In this document: positions 38,456-46,927 of the stretch, piece by piece
How positions within the stretch are numbered: position 1 is the stretch's first letter
Layout of the letters: every line of letters starts with the position of its first letter
DNA from: Flavobacterium caseinilyticum
GTDB lineage: Bacteria; Bacteroidota; Bacteroidia; Flavobacteriales; Flavobacteriaceae
Direction: 5' to 3'
Assembly: GCF_004349085.1 (NCBI RefSeq)
Contig: NZ_SMFM01000001.1
Coordinates: forward strand, 496,001 to 560,000
Length of the DNA: 64,000 nt
Program-made: the position numbers and the translations under genes
The notes under the pieces: generated by a model
Databases searched by the model: none
Told to the model about the DNA's origin: nothing
What the model saw: the letters and a program-made list of their open reading frames with translations, nothing else

Positions 38456-39091
38456 ATGTATGCAATCGTAGAGATAGCAGGGCAACAATTTAAAGTAAGC
38501 AAAGACTTAAAGGTTTATGTTCATCGTTTGACTAATGAAGAAGGTTCAAAAGTTTCTTTTGACAAAGTTCTTTTATTAGACGACAATGGAGCAATCACTT
38601 TAGGCGCCCCAGCTATAGAAGGTGCTTCAGTAGAAGCTAAAGTGTTACAACACTTAAAAGGAGATAAAGTTATCGTTTTCAAAAAGAAAAGAAGAAAAGG
38701 ATACAAAAAGAGAAATGGTCATAGACAATATCTTACTCAAATTGTAATTGAAGGTATTTCTGCATCAGGTGATAAAAAAGCAGCTCCAAAGGCTGAAAAA
38801 GTTACTGAAGCAAAAGCTCCAAAAGCAGCAAAAAAAGCTGATGATTTGAAATTAATTGAAGGAGTTGGTCCTAAAGCAGCAGAAGCATTAGTTGAGGCTG
38901 GTATTACTACATTCTCTAAATTAGCAAAAACAAGTGCTGATGCGGTAAAAGCAATTTTAGTAGCATCAGAATCTCAATTATCGCATTTAGATCCAACGAC
39001 TTGGGCTCAACAAGCACAATTAGCTGCAGATGGTAAAATGGATGAATTAAAAAAACTACAAGATGAATTAAACGGTGGTAAAGCTGTTTAA
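38456..39091 (+). CDS. rplU: Ribosomal protein bL21 with C-terminal helix-hairpin-helix extension
   Basis: 211 residues, twice the usual L21 length. Residues 1-103 are standard L21 (MYAIVEIAGQQFKVSKDLKVY, KKRRKGYKKRNGHRQYLT), binding 23S rRNA. After an Ala/Lys linker, residues about 125-205 form an HhH-like domain with LKLIEGVGPKAAEALVEAGI, the pattern found in DNA-binding and nucleotide-recognising HhH folds. The extension is seen in other Flavobacteriia; its role is unknown. Operon with rpmA. Confidence 0.95.
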   Translation: MYAIVEIAGQQFKVSKDLKVYVHRLTNEEGSKVSFDKVLLLDDNGAITLGAPAIEGASVEAKVLQHLKGDKVIVFKKKRRKGYKKRNGHRQYLTQIVIEGISASGDKKAAPKAEKVTEAKAPKAAKKADDLKLIEGVGPKAAEALVEAGITTFSKLAKTSADAVKAILVASESQLSHLDPTTWAQQAQLAADGKMDELKKLQDELNGGKAV

Positions 39092-39124
39092 TTAATTTAT
39101 TAACAAATATAAAACTAATACGTC

Positions 39125-39391
39125 ATGGCTCACAAGAAAGGTGTCGGTAGTTCTAAGAATGGTAGAGAATCAGAATCAAAACGTTTAGGTGTTAAGATTT
39201 TTGGTGGTCAAGCTGCTATTGCTGGGAACATCATCGTAAGACAAAGAGGTTCAAAACATAATCCAGGTGCAAATGTTTACATTAGTAAAGATCACACACT
39301 ACACGCAAGAGTAGATGGAGTTGTTTTCTTCCAAAAGAAAAGAGATAACAAATCATACGTTTCTATCCTTCCATTTGAAGTTGAAGCATAA
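39125..39391 (+). CDS. rpmA: Ribosomal protein bL27
   Basis: 88 residues: [19 protein letters not shown], the flexible N-terminal tail reaching the peptidyl-transferase centre, and [11 protein letters not shown] with the GGxxV-like start of the body. No N-terminal cleavage extension as in Firmicutes. Immediately follows rplU and ends at a terminator. Confidence 0.96.
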   Translation: MAHKKGVGSSKNGRESESKRLGVKIFGGQAAIAGNIIVRQRGSKHNPGANVYISKDHTLHARVDGVVFFQKKRDNKSYVSILPFEVEA

Positions 39392-39410
39392 TTGATTTTT
39401 CTCAATTATT

Positions 39411-39446
39411 AAAAACCCGTCCTGATTTTATCAGGACGGGTTTTTT
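39411..39446 (+). terminator. Terminator of rplU-rpmA
   Basis: Strong stem AAACCCGTCCTGA / TCAGGACGGGTTT with loop TTTTA and a T run. Confidence 0.92.
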
Positions 39447-39714
39447 CGTATTAATTGAAATATAATAAAAAGGTAAGTATAATTTTTGTTACAGCTCGTA
39501 ACGATGAAATCACTTGGGTTCCTAATATCCTCTTATACGTAAAATACTCATAGAAGACATAATTACACTTCCTAGACAGTTGCCATGGATTTGTATATTA
39601 GCAGAAATCGATTAGGGTAGATCTATACTTTAAATTTTGTAAAAGGTAAAAATGGAAATTTAATTACTTAGATCGTGTACAGTATTTATGAAAATAGTAT
39701 CGCGTATAATTAAT
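39447..39714. other. Intergenic stretch, no feature recognised
   Basis: AT-rich sequence with no coding frame, no clear repeat and no strong hairpin. Nothing supportable. Confidence 0.6.
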
Positions 39715-40053
39715 TTAAGCCAAGACCTGATACAAAATAAAGGCATTTAAAAGAAAGTAAAAAAAAGCCGGTAAAGAAACTAGTAAAGAATCTCTCATCT
39801 TTATTCTAACGCCTGTACCAAGAAGCATTAGTATCGTTAAGCCTCCGGAAGCAAGAACCAAAACAGTGTGATTTTGAAGGCCTATAAATAAACCGATAGC
39901 TCCTGCTAATTCTAAAACAGCAGTTAATGGTCCAAATTTTTCAAGCCCAAAACGTTTGAATTCATTTTTCATATTCGACGAGACAAAATAAGCTATTCCA
40001 TAAATAAGAAAGGAGGTTGCCGAAAAGAAAATAAGTACGTTTAAAAAATTCAT
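39715..40053 (-). CDS. DoxX-like membrane protein
   Basis: 112 residues, four hydrophobic helices (about 3-23, 46-62, 66-84, 90-111). GPLTAVLELAGAIGLFIGL is the second-helix DoxX signature. The neighbour upstream is a paralogue of equal designed length (112 codons), 7 bp away if its interrupted tail is counted, so the two were one operon. Function unknown (redox or membrane-stress roles in relatives). Confidence 0.75.
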   Translation of the reverse strand: MNFLNVLIFFSATSFLIYGIAYFVSSNMKNEFKRFGLEKFGPLTAVLELAGAIGLFIGLQNHTVLVLASGGLTILMLLGTGVRIKMRDSLLVSLPAFFYFLLNAFILYQVLA

Positions 40054-40060
40054 GTTTTGA

Positions 40061-40399
40061 TTATTTGGCCGCTAATACTGCTACAAAAAGAGATAATGCT
40101 AAAAGTAATAGAGAAGGAAGATGTTAAAACCAAGGATTTTTGGCTTTGAAATGAAAATATTGTGCGCAAATCATTAAAAAGGCCATCGAAAGCGCCGGTA
40201 TTAAAACTAATGTTGGAAACCATATTCCCGTAATTAATAATGTTGCTAATGCTATCTTTGAAGCACCTACCATATTTCTGGTCAAATCAGACAAACCGTA
40301 TTGTTTGAATTCTTTTACAATGTTGTCGAATCTGAAAATCCATACGTAACCTACAGAAAGCGCGATTACAACTTGGGCGATAATGGAATAAATATTCAT
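40061..40399 (-). pseudogene. DoxX-like membrane protein with in-frame stop before last helix
   Basis: The frame from 40399 translates to 91 residues ending KNPWF then TAA (40124-40126). The same frame continues without another stop for 20 more residues (HLPSLLLLALSLFVAVLAAK), a perfect hydrophobic fourth helix, ending at 40061. The intact length would be 112 residues, as in the neighbour. A single substitution, for example AAA to TAA, explains this. The shortened form keeps only three helices. Could be a real mutation or a sequencing error. Confidence 0.7.
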
Positions 40400-40731
40400 A
40401 ATAATATGGTTAAAGGTTTTTTTCTTTAATTCTGACGCAAACGGTGTTACTTTATCTCATTCTCGAAAGAAATATAATGCAATCAAAGATACCATAAACC
40501 TGCACTATTACAGTATTATTATTGTGATTTATTACTAAGTAACGGCTGACAAGTCTGTTTTGATCTTTTGTAGACAGATGGAGCGCCGGCACTTTGAAAA
40601 TAAATTAAGATTTAGAATGATATTAATTTAGCAGCAAACCCTTAATAGTTATTTGGGATTTTCCCCAATTTAATTAAGGTCTTTTGGCTCATTTTTTTTG
40701 CAGAGTGAATAGCATAAGTTTGGTAAGGAAT
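40400..40731. other. Intergenic stretch, no feature recognised
   Basis: Between the DoxX pair and the patatin gene, all on the minus strand. AT-rich, no coding frame, no clear terminator or repeat; presumably holds the promoter of the DoxX operon. Confidence 0.5.
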
Positions 40732-43056
40732 TTAATTAGAAGGATTGAATGAATACCCCACGCTAAAAAATAGTCGCACTTTGTTTAGATCGTTAATCCA
40801 TGAGGTATCAAAATGAAAGGGTCCTAAAATGGATTGATAGGCGATTGCTGCTCCGGCAGACATCAAAACACTGGTTTCTTTATTGTCGTCCCAATTTCCC
40901 TTGTTATTAAATGTGCCTCCTATATATTCCTTAAAATTGCCAAAGCCAACAGATGCAATGTCGAAATGTGGTGTCAGGTAAATTTTACCCACGGGATTTA
41001 ATTGTACGCCAAGTTTAATCGCCGTAAAATGGGTAACATTTAACTCGTCCTCATAAAGGCCCGGAAACACAATCCGATTACTGCCTGAACTTGGTAAAAA
41101 ACCTCCAATGAAATATTTTGCAGCATAGCCATAATTGGAAAAAGAACCTTGATTGTCTCTTGGCTTGTCTTGAAAAATAAAGTTAGCATCAAGTCCCATT
41201 ATGCCAGTAATTTTCTTTTTTATTTGTATTCTTTTTTCGAATGCGAACCCTACTTTAGAGAAACCATTTGTGGAACCCGAAAAATCAGTTGAATCTGTTT
41301 CTGTGAAAGCGATGCTAATGTCATTAAACAGTGATCGCTTTATATTCGCTTTTAAAATTGTTCCAGTTGTAGCAAAAAAAACTTTATCCATGTCGTTGTA
41401 TGAATAATGTGCGCTTACTTCTATGTTATTAAAGTTATAGTTCTTAAGAGATAGGACGTTATCATTTATATCGGGATCATTTTTAGGTTTTACTTCGGTG
41501 TAGCTATAATTTAATCCAAATCCCACATAACTTTGTAAAGAATTCAAGTTGTGGTTTACCTGATTATTAAATTCGAACGCATTATACAGCATGTTATCGG
41601 CGGATTTTCCATCGATGAAAATTTCTTGTTTTAAAAATGCGCCATAAAGTTCCGTTCCCCACCACCAGTCTTTGTTTTTTCCAAAATTTTTCTGAAAATC
41701 TATCCGTGCTTTTGGTTGTTCTGCAATATCTGCAGTAACAACAAGGCGAGAAGATTCGGCAAGAACGTTTCTGGCATTATAATTAAGAATTAGTCCAGCT
41801 CCTCTGTAGGTATCGTAATGCAGCGATGCATTAACTTGATTTTTAGAATATTCAGATCCGTTTAAGATTAGTCCTAATTTGTCATCGTCTTTTACGAAAT
41901 AACTGTACGTGATCTGATTAAAAAGATTCGTACCCATGGCGCTTTGGATGCCTTTTGTTAAATCTTTGGTCGAATATTTTGTTTGCGTTTTGATATTTGT
42001 TCGAGCAATAACTAGCGGAAGATTTTCCTTAGTGATATTTTTATAAATGATGGTGTCAATGACAAATTCGCTTGAAACCTTTGGCAGTTCGTGAGTTCGT
42101 TGTTTAAATCCTTTTAATTTTTCTGCTAATGCTGCTAATGCTTCTAGATTAAGATTGGTTGCAATTTTACCATCTTTGTAGATTTCGTTACTTTTTGTAA
42201 AATCAGCGGTAGAAAATCTCAAGTTAGGCAAGTGATCTACTAAAATGTCACATAGTTTACGATTATCGGGATCTTTGATATTGCTGGGAAACATGCTGGT
42301 TTGCATCAGTACAGCTATAAAATTATCTAATTTATCTATAGGTTCCAGTCCTCCGCCTACATCACTGCCAATGATGATGTCGGCACCCATTTTTTTGGCA
42401 ACATCGGAGGGGAAATTATTCATGACACCGCCATCAACCAAAAGAGTTTTTTCATAAGGCATAGTTTTAAAAACAGCGGGAAGTGACATGCTCGCTCTCA
42501 TCGCAAATGCTAAATTACCTTTGCTAAGTACAACTTCTTTACCATATACAACATCTGTAGCCATTGCTCTGAAAGGAATGGAAAGATTGTCAAAGTCTTT
42601 GATATTGTAGACAGGGAAAGTTAATTCTGTAAGAAATTCTCTTAAATATTGATCATTTAATAATGAACTTACACTTGTTGGTTTTCCGTCTTTAATTCCT
42701 ATTCCGGCCAAATATCGTTGAAACTCGCTTTTTTCTTCCACACTCACGCTTTTTAAAGACACGTTTCCTCCAAGGAGTTTGTCCCAATCGATATCTCTGG
42801 TTATTTTTTCGATACTGTCGCCAGAATATCCCATGGCATACATACCTCCGATTACACTTCCCATACTGTTTCCTACAATTAGATCCGGAACAATATTCAA
42901 AGAGTCTAAAGCTTGTAAAAGTGGAATGTGTGCTATTCCTTTGGCTCCGCCGCCACTTAGAACCAAAACTACTTTAGGTTTTTTCTCCTGAGCAAAAATA
43001 AATTGGCTGAGTAAAAGAGAAAACAATAGGACGAATAGATAAGCTGTTTTTTTCAA
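40732..43056 (-). CDS. Patatin-like phospholipase fused to outer-membrane barrel (PlpD-like)
   Basis: 774 residues with a signal peptide (MKKTAYLFVLLFSLLLSQFIFA). The patatin domain has the oxyanion loop LSGGGAKGIAHI (about 32), the GxSxG nucleophile VGNSMGSVIGG (about 63) and the catalytic Asp in VDGGVMNN (about 208). Residues about 330-430 may contain a POTRA-like domain, and the rest is a barrel ending FSVGYSFNPSN. Same architecture as Pseudomonas PlpD, a type Vd autotransporter-like enzyme; here both the signal and the C-terminal strand are visible. Likely surface or periplasmic lipase. Confidence 0.88.
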   Translation of the reverse strand: MKKTAYLFVLLFSLLLSQFIFAQEKKPKVVLVLSGGGAKGIAHIPLLQALDSLNIVPDLIVGNSMGSVIGGMYAMGYSGDSIEKITRDIDWDKLLGGNVSLKSVSVEEKSEFQRYLAGIGIKDGKPTSVSSLLNDQYLREFLTELTFPVYNIKDFDNLSIPFRAMATDVVYGKEVVLSKGNLAFAMRASMSLPAVFKTMPYEKTLLVDGGVMNNFPSDVAKKMGADIIIGSDVGGGLEPIDKLDNFIAVLMQTSMFPSNIKDPDNRKLCDILVDHLPNLRFSTADFTKSNEIYKDGKIATNLNLEALAALAEKLKGFKQRTHELPKVSSEFVIDTIIYKNITKENLPLVIARTNIKTQTKYSTKDLTKGIQSAMGTNLFNQITYSYFVKDDDKLGLILNGSEYSKNQVNASLHYDTYRGAGLILNYNARNVLAESSRLVVTADIAEQPKARIDFQKNFGKNKDWWWGTELYGAFLKQEIFIDGKSADNMLYNAFEFNNQVNHNLNSLQSYVGFGLNYSYTEVKPKNDPDINDNVLSLKNYNFNNIEVSAHYSYNDMDKVFFATTGTILKANIKRSLFNDISIAFTETDSTDFSGSTNGFSKVGFAFEKRIQIKKKITGIMGLDANFIFQDKPRDNQGSFSNYGYAAKYFIGGFLPSSGSNRIVFPGLYEDELNVTHFTAIKLGVQLNPVGKIYLTPHFDIASVGFGNFKEYIGGTFNNKGNWDDNKETSVLMSAGAAIAYQSILGPFHFDTSWINDLNKVRLFFSVGYSFNPSN

Positions 43057-43218
43057 AAGTATAAGAATTATATAATATTTAAGTTTGGGGAAGTATTTTG
43101 CTAATTGTGTGTGTTAATAGATTTACAAACATACTCTATTTTTGTGCAACGTAAGTATTTGATAACGCTGCATTTCTGAAGAATTACCTATTGGTATTGT
43201 TTTTAAGTATGAAAAGTA

Positions 43219-43263
43219 AAAAACCCTTGCTCCCGAAAATTCGGGACTGCAAGGGTTCTAAAA
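43219..43263 (-). terminator. Terminator of ahcY
   Basis: Long stem AACCCTTGC / GCAAGGGTT with an inner TCCCGAA / TTCGGGA hairpin; T run in the minus direction. Confidence 0.88.
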
Positions 43264-43292
43264 ATCCAATAGTCTAAAAATCTAATTTTAGA

Positions 43293-44609
43293 CTAATATC
43301 TGTAATATTCCGGTTTGAATGGACCTTCAACTGGGACACCAATATAATCAGCTTGATCAGTACGTAAAGTCTCTAATTCAACACCTAATTTAGCTAAGTG
43401 CAACATGGCTACTTTCTCATCTAAGTGTTTTGGTAACATGTACACGTCGTTGTTGTATGCCGCGCTGTTTTTCCATAATTCGATTTGCGCCAAAGTTTGG
43501 TTTGTAAATGAGTTACTCATTACAAAACTTGGGTGACCTGTAGCACAACCAAGGTTTACCAAACGACCTTCAGCTAAAATGATAATGTCATTTCCAGCAA
43601 TAGTATATTTGTCAACTTGTGGTTTAATTTCGATTTTTGATGCACCATGGTTTGTATTCAACCAAGCCATATCAATTTCGTTATCAAAATGCCCGATGTT
43701 ACAAACGATAGTTTTGTCTTTCATTTTTTCGAAATGAGAACCCAAAACGATATCTTTATTTCCGGTAGTGGTAATGATAATATCAGCGGTACCAATAACC
43801 GTGTCTAATTTCTTTACTTCAAAACCGTCCATTGCAGCTTGAAGCGCGCAAATTGGGTCAATTTCAGTAACCGTAACAATAGAACCAGCACCTCTAAAAG
43901 AAGCAGCTGTTCCTTTACCTACGTCGCCGTAACCACAAACAATTACTCTTTTTGCAGCAAGCATAATATCTGTTGCACGACGAACCGCATCAACTGCAGA
44001 TTCTTTACAACCGTATTTGTTGTCAAATTTCGATTTAGTAACCGAGTCATTCACGTTGATTGCCGGCATAGGCAATGTTCCCGCTTTTACTCTTTCGTAT
44101 AATCTGTGAACTCCAGTTGTAGTTTCTTCAGACAATCCTTTGATTCCCGCAATCAATTCCGGGTAACGGTCAATAACCATGTTGGTCAAATCTCCACCGT
44201 CATCAAGAATCATATTCAATGGCTTTCTGTCTTCGCCAAAGAATAAAGTTTGCTCAATACACCAGTCAAAATCTTCCTCGTTCAAACCTTTCCAAGCGTA
44301 AACCTGAATTCCTGCAGCAGCAATCGCAGCAGCAGCCTGATCCTGAGTTGAGAATATGTTACAAGAAGACCAAGTAACTTCAGCGCCAAGCGCGATTAAA
44401 GTCTCGATCAAAACCGCGGTTTGGATTGTCATGTGCAAGCATCCTGCAACACGAGCACCCGCAAGAGGTTGTTCGTTTTTGTATTCCGCACGAAGCGCCA
44501 TTAAACCTGGCATTTCAGCTTCTGCTAATTCAATTTCTTTTCTTCCCCACGCCGCCAGGGAAATGTCTTTAACTTTGAAAGCCACGAAAGGCATAGTTGC
44601 TGTACTCAT
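43293..44609 (-). CDS. ahcY: S-adenosylhomocysteinase
   Basis: 438 residues. Hydrolyses SAH to adenosine and homocysteine, closing the methyl cycle. N-terminal part with [17 protein letters not shown], substrate motif [17 protein letters not shown], the NAD-binding glycine loop [12 protein letters not shown] (about 230), and the C-terminal FKPEYYRY signature with conserved Lys/Tyr. Normal length. A GC-rich structured leader precedes it (44633-44658). Confidence 0.95.
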   Translation of the reverse strand: MSTATMPFVAFKVKDISLAAWGRKEIELAEAEMPGLMALRAEYKNEQPLAGARVAGCLHMTIQTAVLIETLIALGAEVTWSSCNIFSTQDQAAAAIAAAGIQVYAWKGLNEEDFDWCIEQTLFFGEDRKPLNMILDDGGDLTNMVIDRYPELIAGIKGLSEETTTGVHRLYERVKAGTLPMPAINVNDSVTKSKFDNKYGCKESAVDAVRRATDIMLAAKRVIVCGYGDVGKGTAASFRGAGSIVTVTEIDPICALQAAMDGFEVKKLDTVIGTADIIITTTGNKDIVLGSHFEKMKDKTIVCNIGHFDNEIDMAWLNTNHGASKIEIKPQVDKYTIAGNDIIILAEGRLVNLGCATGHPSFVMSNSFTNQTLAQIELWKNSAAYNNDVYMLPKHLDEKVAMLHLAKLGVELETLRTDQADYIGVPVEGPFKPEYYRY

Positions 44610-44632
44610 TTATAGTATATTTGTAATTACTT

Positions 44633-44658
44633 CGTCCGTTCGCCTTTCGGCTCGGGCG
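44633..44658 (-). promoter_or_regulatory. GC-rich hairpin in the ahcY leader
   Basis: About 25 bp before the start codon; arms CGCCCGAGCC and GGCGAACGGACG around a GAAA loop, with several mismatches. Unusually GC-rich for this region, so probably a structured 5' UTR; no known riboswitch class recognised. Confidence 0.35.
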
Positions 44659-44770
44659 TAAAATTTTTTGCAAATTTACGCAATAAGTTTATAATTTAAC
44701 TAAATTCCAAAATAATTGTGAATTGTTTAATTTGCTAATCTTACGAGCTTTAGATAAATAATTTACATTT

Positions 44771-44846
44771 GAAGCTAATCCTGCTGTACACTGTATCTTT
44801 TGTTCTGAACACCAGAACAAAAGGATGCCGTTTCCATCAGGGCTAA
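44771..44846 (-). repeat. Intergenic repeat, copy 4
   Basis: Minus strand: TTAGCCCTGATGGAAACGGCATCCTTTTG, an inner TTCTG/CAGAA hairpin, CAAAAGATACAGTGTACAGC, ending GGATTAGCTTC. The final box has TTC instead of TCC, the clearest divergence in the family. Upstream of the phosphopantetheinyl transferase gene. Confidence 0.8.
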
Positions 44847-44864
44847 AAATCATAAAATACGACT

Positions 44865-45509
44865 ATGCCTCTTTTTAAAACCATAAATTTTAATTCCACT
44901 ACTCAAATTTTAATTTGGAAAATCACCGAACCTTTTTCCGAATTAAACCAGCAAATTGTCCTCAATGAAAGTAATCAGGTTCGGCTAAAAGGAATGAAGT
45001 CTGAAATGCATCAACGCGCCTTTTTAAGTGTCCGTAAGTTATTGCAAAAGGCAGGTTATGAAGATTTGGATGTCTATTATGACACCTTTGGGAAACCACA
45101 TTTATACGATGGGAAGCACATTTCCATCACACATTCCCATGAATTTTCCGCCATCATAATCAGCGACGAAACCGTAGGAATCGACATCGAACTGCAACGT
45201 GTTAAAATAATGAAAATAGCGCATAAATTCTGTAATTCGGAATTTCAGTTCTTAGCTGAAGATTCCGCTAACGAAAATAAACAGCAGTACATTCGAAAAT
45301 TAACGGTTATTTGGGGCGCAAAAGAAGCTATTTTCAAAATTAGAAATGAAAAAGGAATTAGTTTCAAAGAACATATAACTGTTTATGATTTTAACCTAAA
45401 CGTTAAACAAAATAAATCGCAATTGCATTTCGAAAATAAAATACAAGACTTTGCTGTCCATTTTGAAGAAATAGATGATTTCACTTTAGTTTATGCTTTC
45501 GAAAATTAA
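44865..45509 (+). CDS. 4'-Phosphopantetheinyl transferase superfamily protein
   Basis: 214 residues. Sfp/AcpS-type motifs: ISITHSHEFSAIII (about 87-100), VGIDIELQRV (Mg site) and WGAKEAIFKI (about 155), all in the right order. Transfers the phosphopantetheine arm to carrier proteins (fatty-acid or polyketide type). First gene of a four-gene block with GGGPS, PnuC and the kinase-DUF4301 fusion. Confidence 0.9.
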   Translation: MPLFKTINFNSTTQILIWKITEPFSELNQQIVLNESNQVRLKGMKSEMHQRAFLSVRKLLQKAGYEDLDVYYDTFGKPHLYDGKHISITHSHEFSAIIISDETVGIDIELQRVKIMKIAHKFCNSEFQFLAEDSANENKQQYIRKLTVIWGAKEAIFKIRNEKGISFKEHITVYDFNLNVKQNKSQLHFENKIQDFAVHFEEIDDFTLVYAFEN

Positions 45510-45547
45510 AAACTAACCGCAAATTAGCGAATTAGCGGTAAAAACAT

Positions 45548-46291
45548 ATGGAGAACCTATACAATCAAATAATAAAATCCAAAACGAATAACCAAAAATT
45601 ACTGGCTATTCTTCTTGATCCCGATAAATTAGTTTTGGAAAACCTTGAACTTTTAATTTCAAAAATTAATTGTTCACCGGCAACTCATATTTTCATTGGC
45701 GGAAGCCTTGTTGAAAACAACATTATCGATGAACTAATCGTGAAAATTAAACAAAACTGCAATTTACCAATCGTTCTTTTTCCCGGAAACCCATCTCAGA
45801 TTTCAGATAAAGCCGACGCGATTTTATTTTTGTCACTGATCTCTGGTCGCAATGCTGATTTTTTAATTGAACATCAGGTAAATGCGGCTCCAGTTTTAAA
45901 GAAAACCCAACTCGAAATTATTTCCACGGGATATCTCTTGATTGAAAGTGGCACGGAAACCGCGGTAGAACGCATCAGTAAAACCAAACCTTTAGAACGA
46001 AATAATCTGGATTTAGTATTGGCAACCGCACAAGCCGGCGAAATGTTAGGCAATAAGTTGATTTATCTGGAAGCTGGAAGCGGTGCGAAACAAGCCGTTC
46101 CGCTGGAAATGATTGCAGTAGTTTCCCAAAATATTGGAATTCCTTTACTTGTTGGTGGTGGAATTGTAGATTTGCAGGGAATTCAAAACGCTTATGATTC
46201 CGGAGCTGATTTAGTAATTATAGGAACCGCTTTTGAAAACAATATTAATTTTTTTAATTCTGAAAACAAAAATCGTTATTCAGCAATCTAA
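45548..46291 (+). CDS. Geranylgeranylglyceryl/heptaprenylglyceryl phosphate synthase (PcrB-type)
   Basis: 247 residues, TIM barrel. LLAILLDPDKLVLENLELLI, HIFIGGSLVENN, IVLFPGNPSQIS, YLEAGSGAKQAVP and LLVGGGIVDLQG are family-defining; the phosphate-binding GGGI/IIGTAFENN loop sits at the C-terminus. Joins glycerol-1-phosphate to a polyprenyl diphosphate. In Bacteroidota the physiological prenyl chain is uncertain. Same transcript as its neighbours. Confidence 0.9.
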   Translation: MENLYNQIIKSKTNNQKLLAILLDPDKLVLENLELLISKINCSPATHIFIGGSLVENNIIDELIVKIKQNCNLPIVLFPGNPSQISDKADAILFLSLISGRNADFLIEHQVNAAPVLKKTQLEIISTGYLLIESGTETAVERISKTKPLERNNLDLVLATAQAGEMLGNKLIYLEAGSGAKQAVPLEMIAVVSQNIGIPLLVGGGIVDLQGIQNAYDSGADLVIIGTAFENNINFFNSENKNRYSAI

Positions 46292-46297
46292 AATCAA

Positions 46298-46927
46298 ATG
46301 ATAGATTATTTTTTTTCTCAATACAACGAATACCCAACATTAGATATTATCTTAGAAATTGTAGCTGTTATTTTTGGTTTGTTGAGCGTTTGGTACGCCA
46401 AAAAAGACAATATTTTGGTTTTTCCAACCGGTTTAGTAAGTACCTCCATATTTGTGTATTTACTCTGGAAATGGACTTTGTGGGGTGATATGATGATCAA
46501 CGGCTATTATTTTGTGATGAGTATTTATGGTTGGTACCATTGGACTCGGAAAAAAGGTGATACTGAAGAGTTCCCAATTTCAAAAATTTCTACATCAGAA
46601 AAAAGAATTGCGATAATTCTTTTTATATTTACCGTCGCCTTTGTGGTTTCGGTTTATCACTATTTTGGTAAATTCACTACATGGTATGCGTATGTAGACA
46701 CGTTTATTACAGGGATTTTCTTTGTGGGAATGTGGCTCATGGCTAAAAGAAAAGTAGAGAACTGGATATTTTGGATCATTGGAGATGTACTTTCAATTCC
46801 GCTGTATTTTGCAAAAGGATACACTTTTACCAGTTTTCAATATATAGTATTTACAGTAGTTGCCATTTTTGGCTATTTAGAATGGAAGAAAATCTCAGAC
46901 AGCTCTCAAGCGGAGCTACAAAATTAA
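46298..46927 (+). CDS. pnuC: PnuC-family vitamin/nucleoside transporter
   Basis: 209 residues with about seven hydrophobic segments. IVAVIFGLLSVWYAKKDN (start of domain), WGDMMINGYYFVMSIYGWYHWTRK and FVGMWLMAKRKVENWIFWIIGDV are PnuC hallmarks. Members carry nicotinamide riboside (PnuC), thiamine (PnuT) or riboflavin (PnuX). The NadR-like kinase start overlaps it (46 bp), suggesting NAD precursor salvage; a TPP riboswitch 2.5 kb downstream leaves thiamine possible. Confidence 0.9.
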   Translation: MIDYFFSQYNEYPTLDIILEIVAVIFGLLSVWYAKKDNILVFPTGLVSTSIFVYLLWKWTLWGDMMINGYYFVMSIYGWYHWTRKKGDTEEFPISKISTSEKRIAIILFIFTVAFVVSVYHYFGKFTTWYAYVDTFITGIFFVGMWLMAKRKVENWIFWIIGDVLSIPLYFAKGYTFTSFQYIVFTVVAIFGYLEWKKISDSSQAELQN

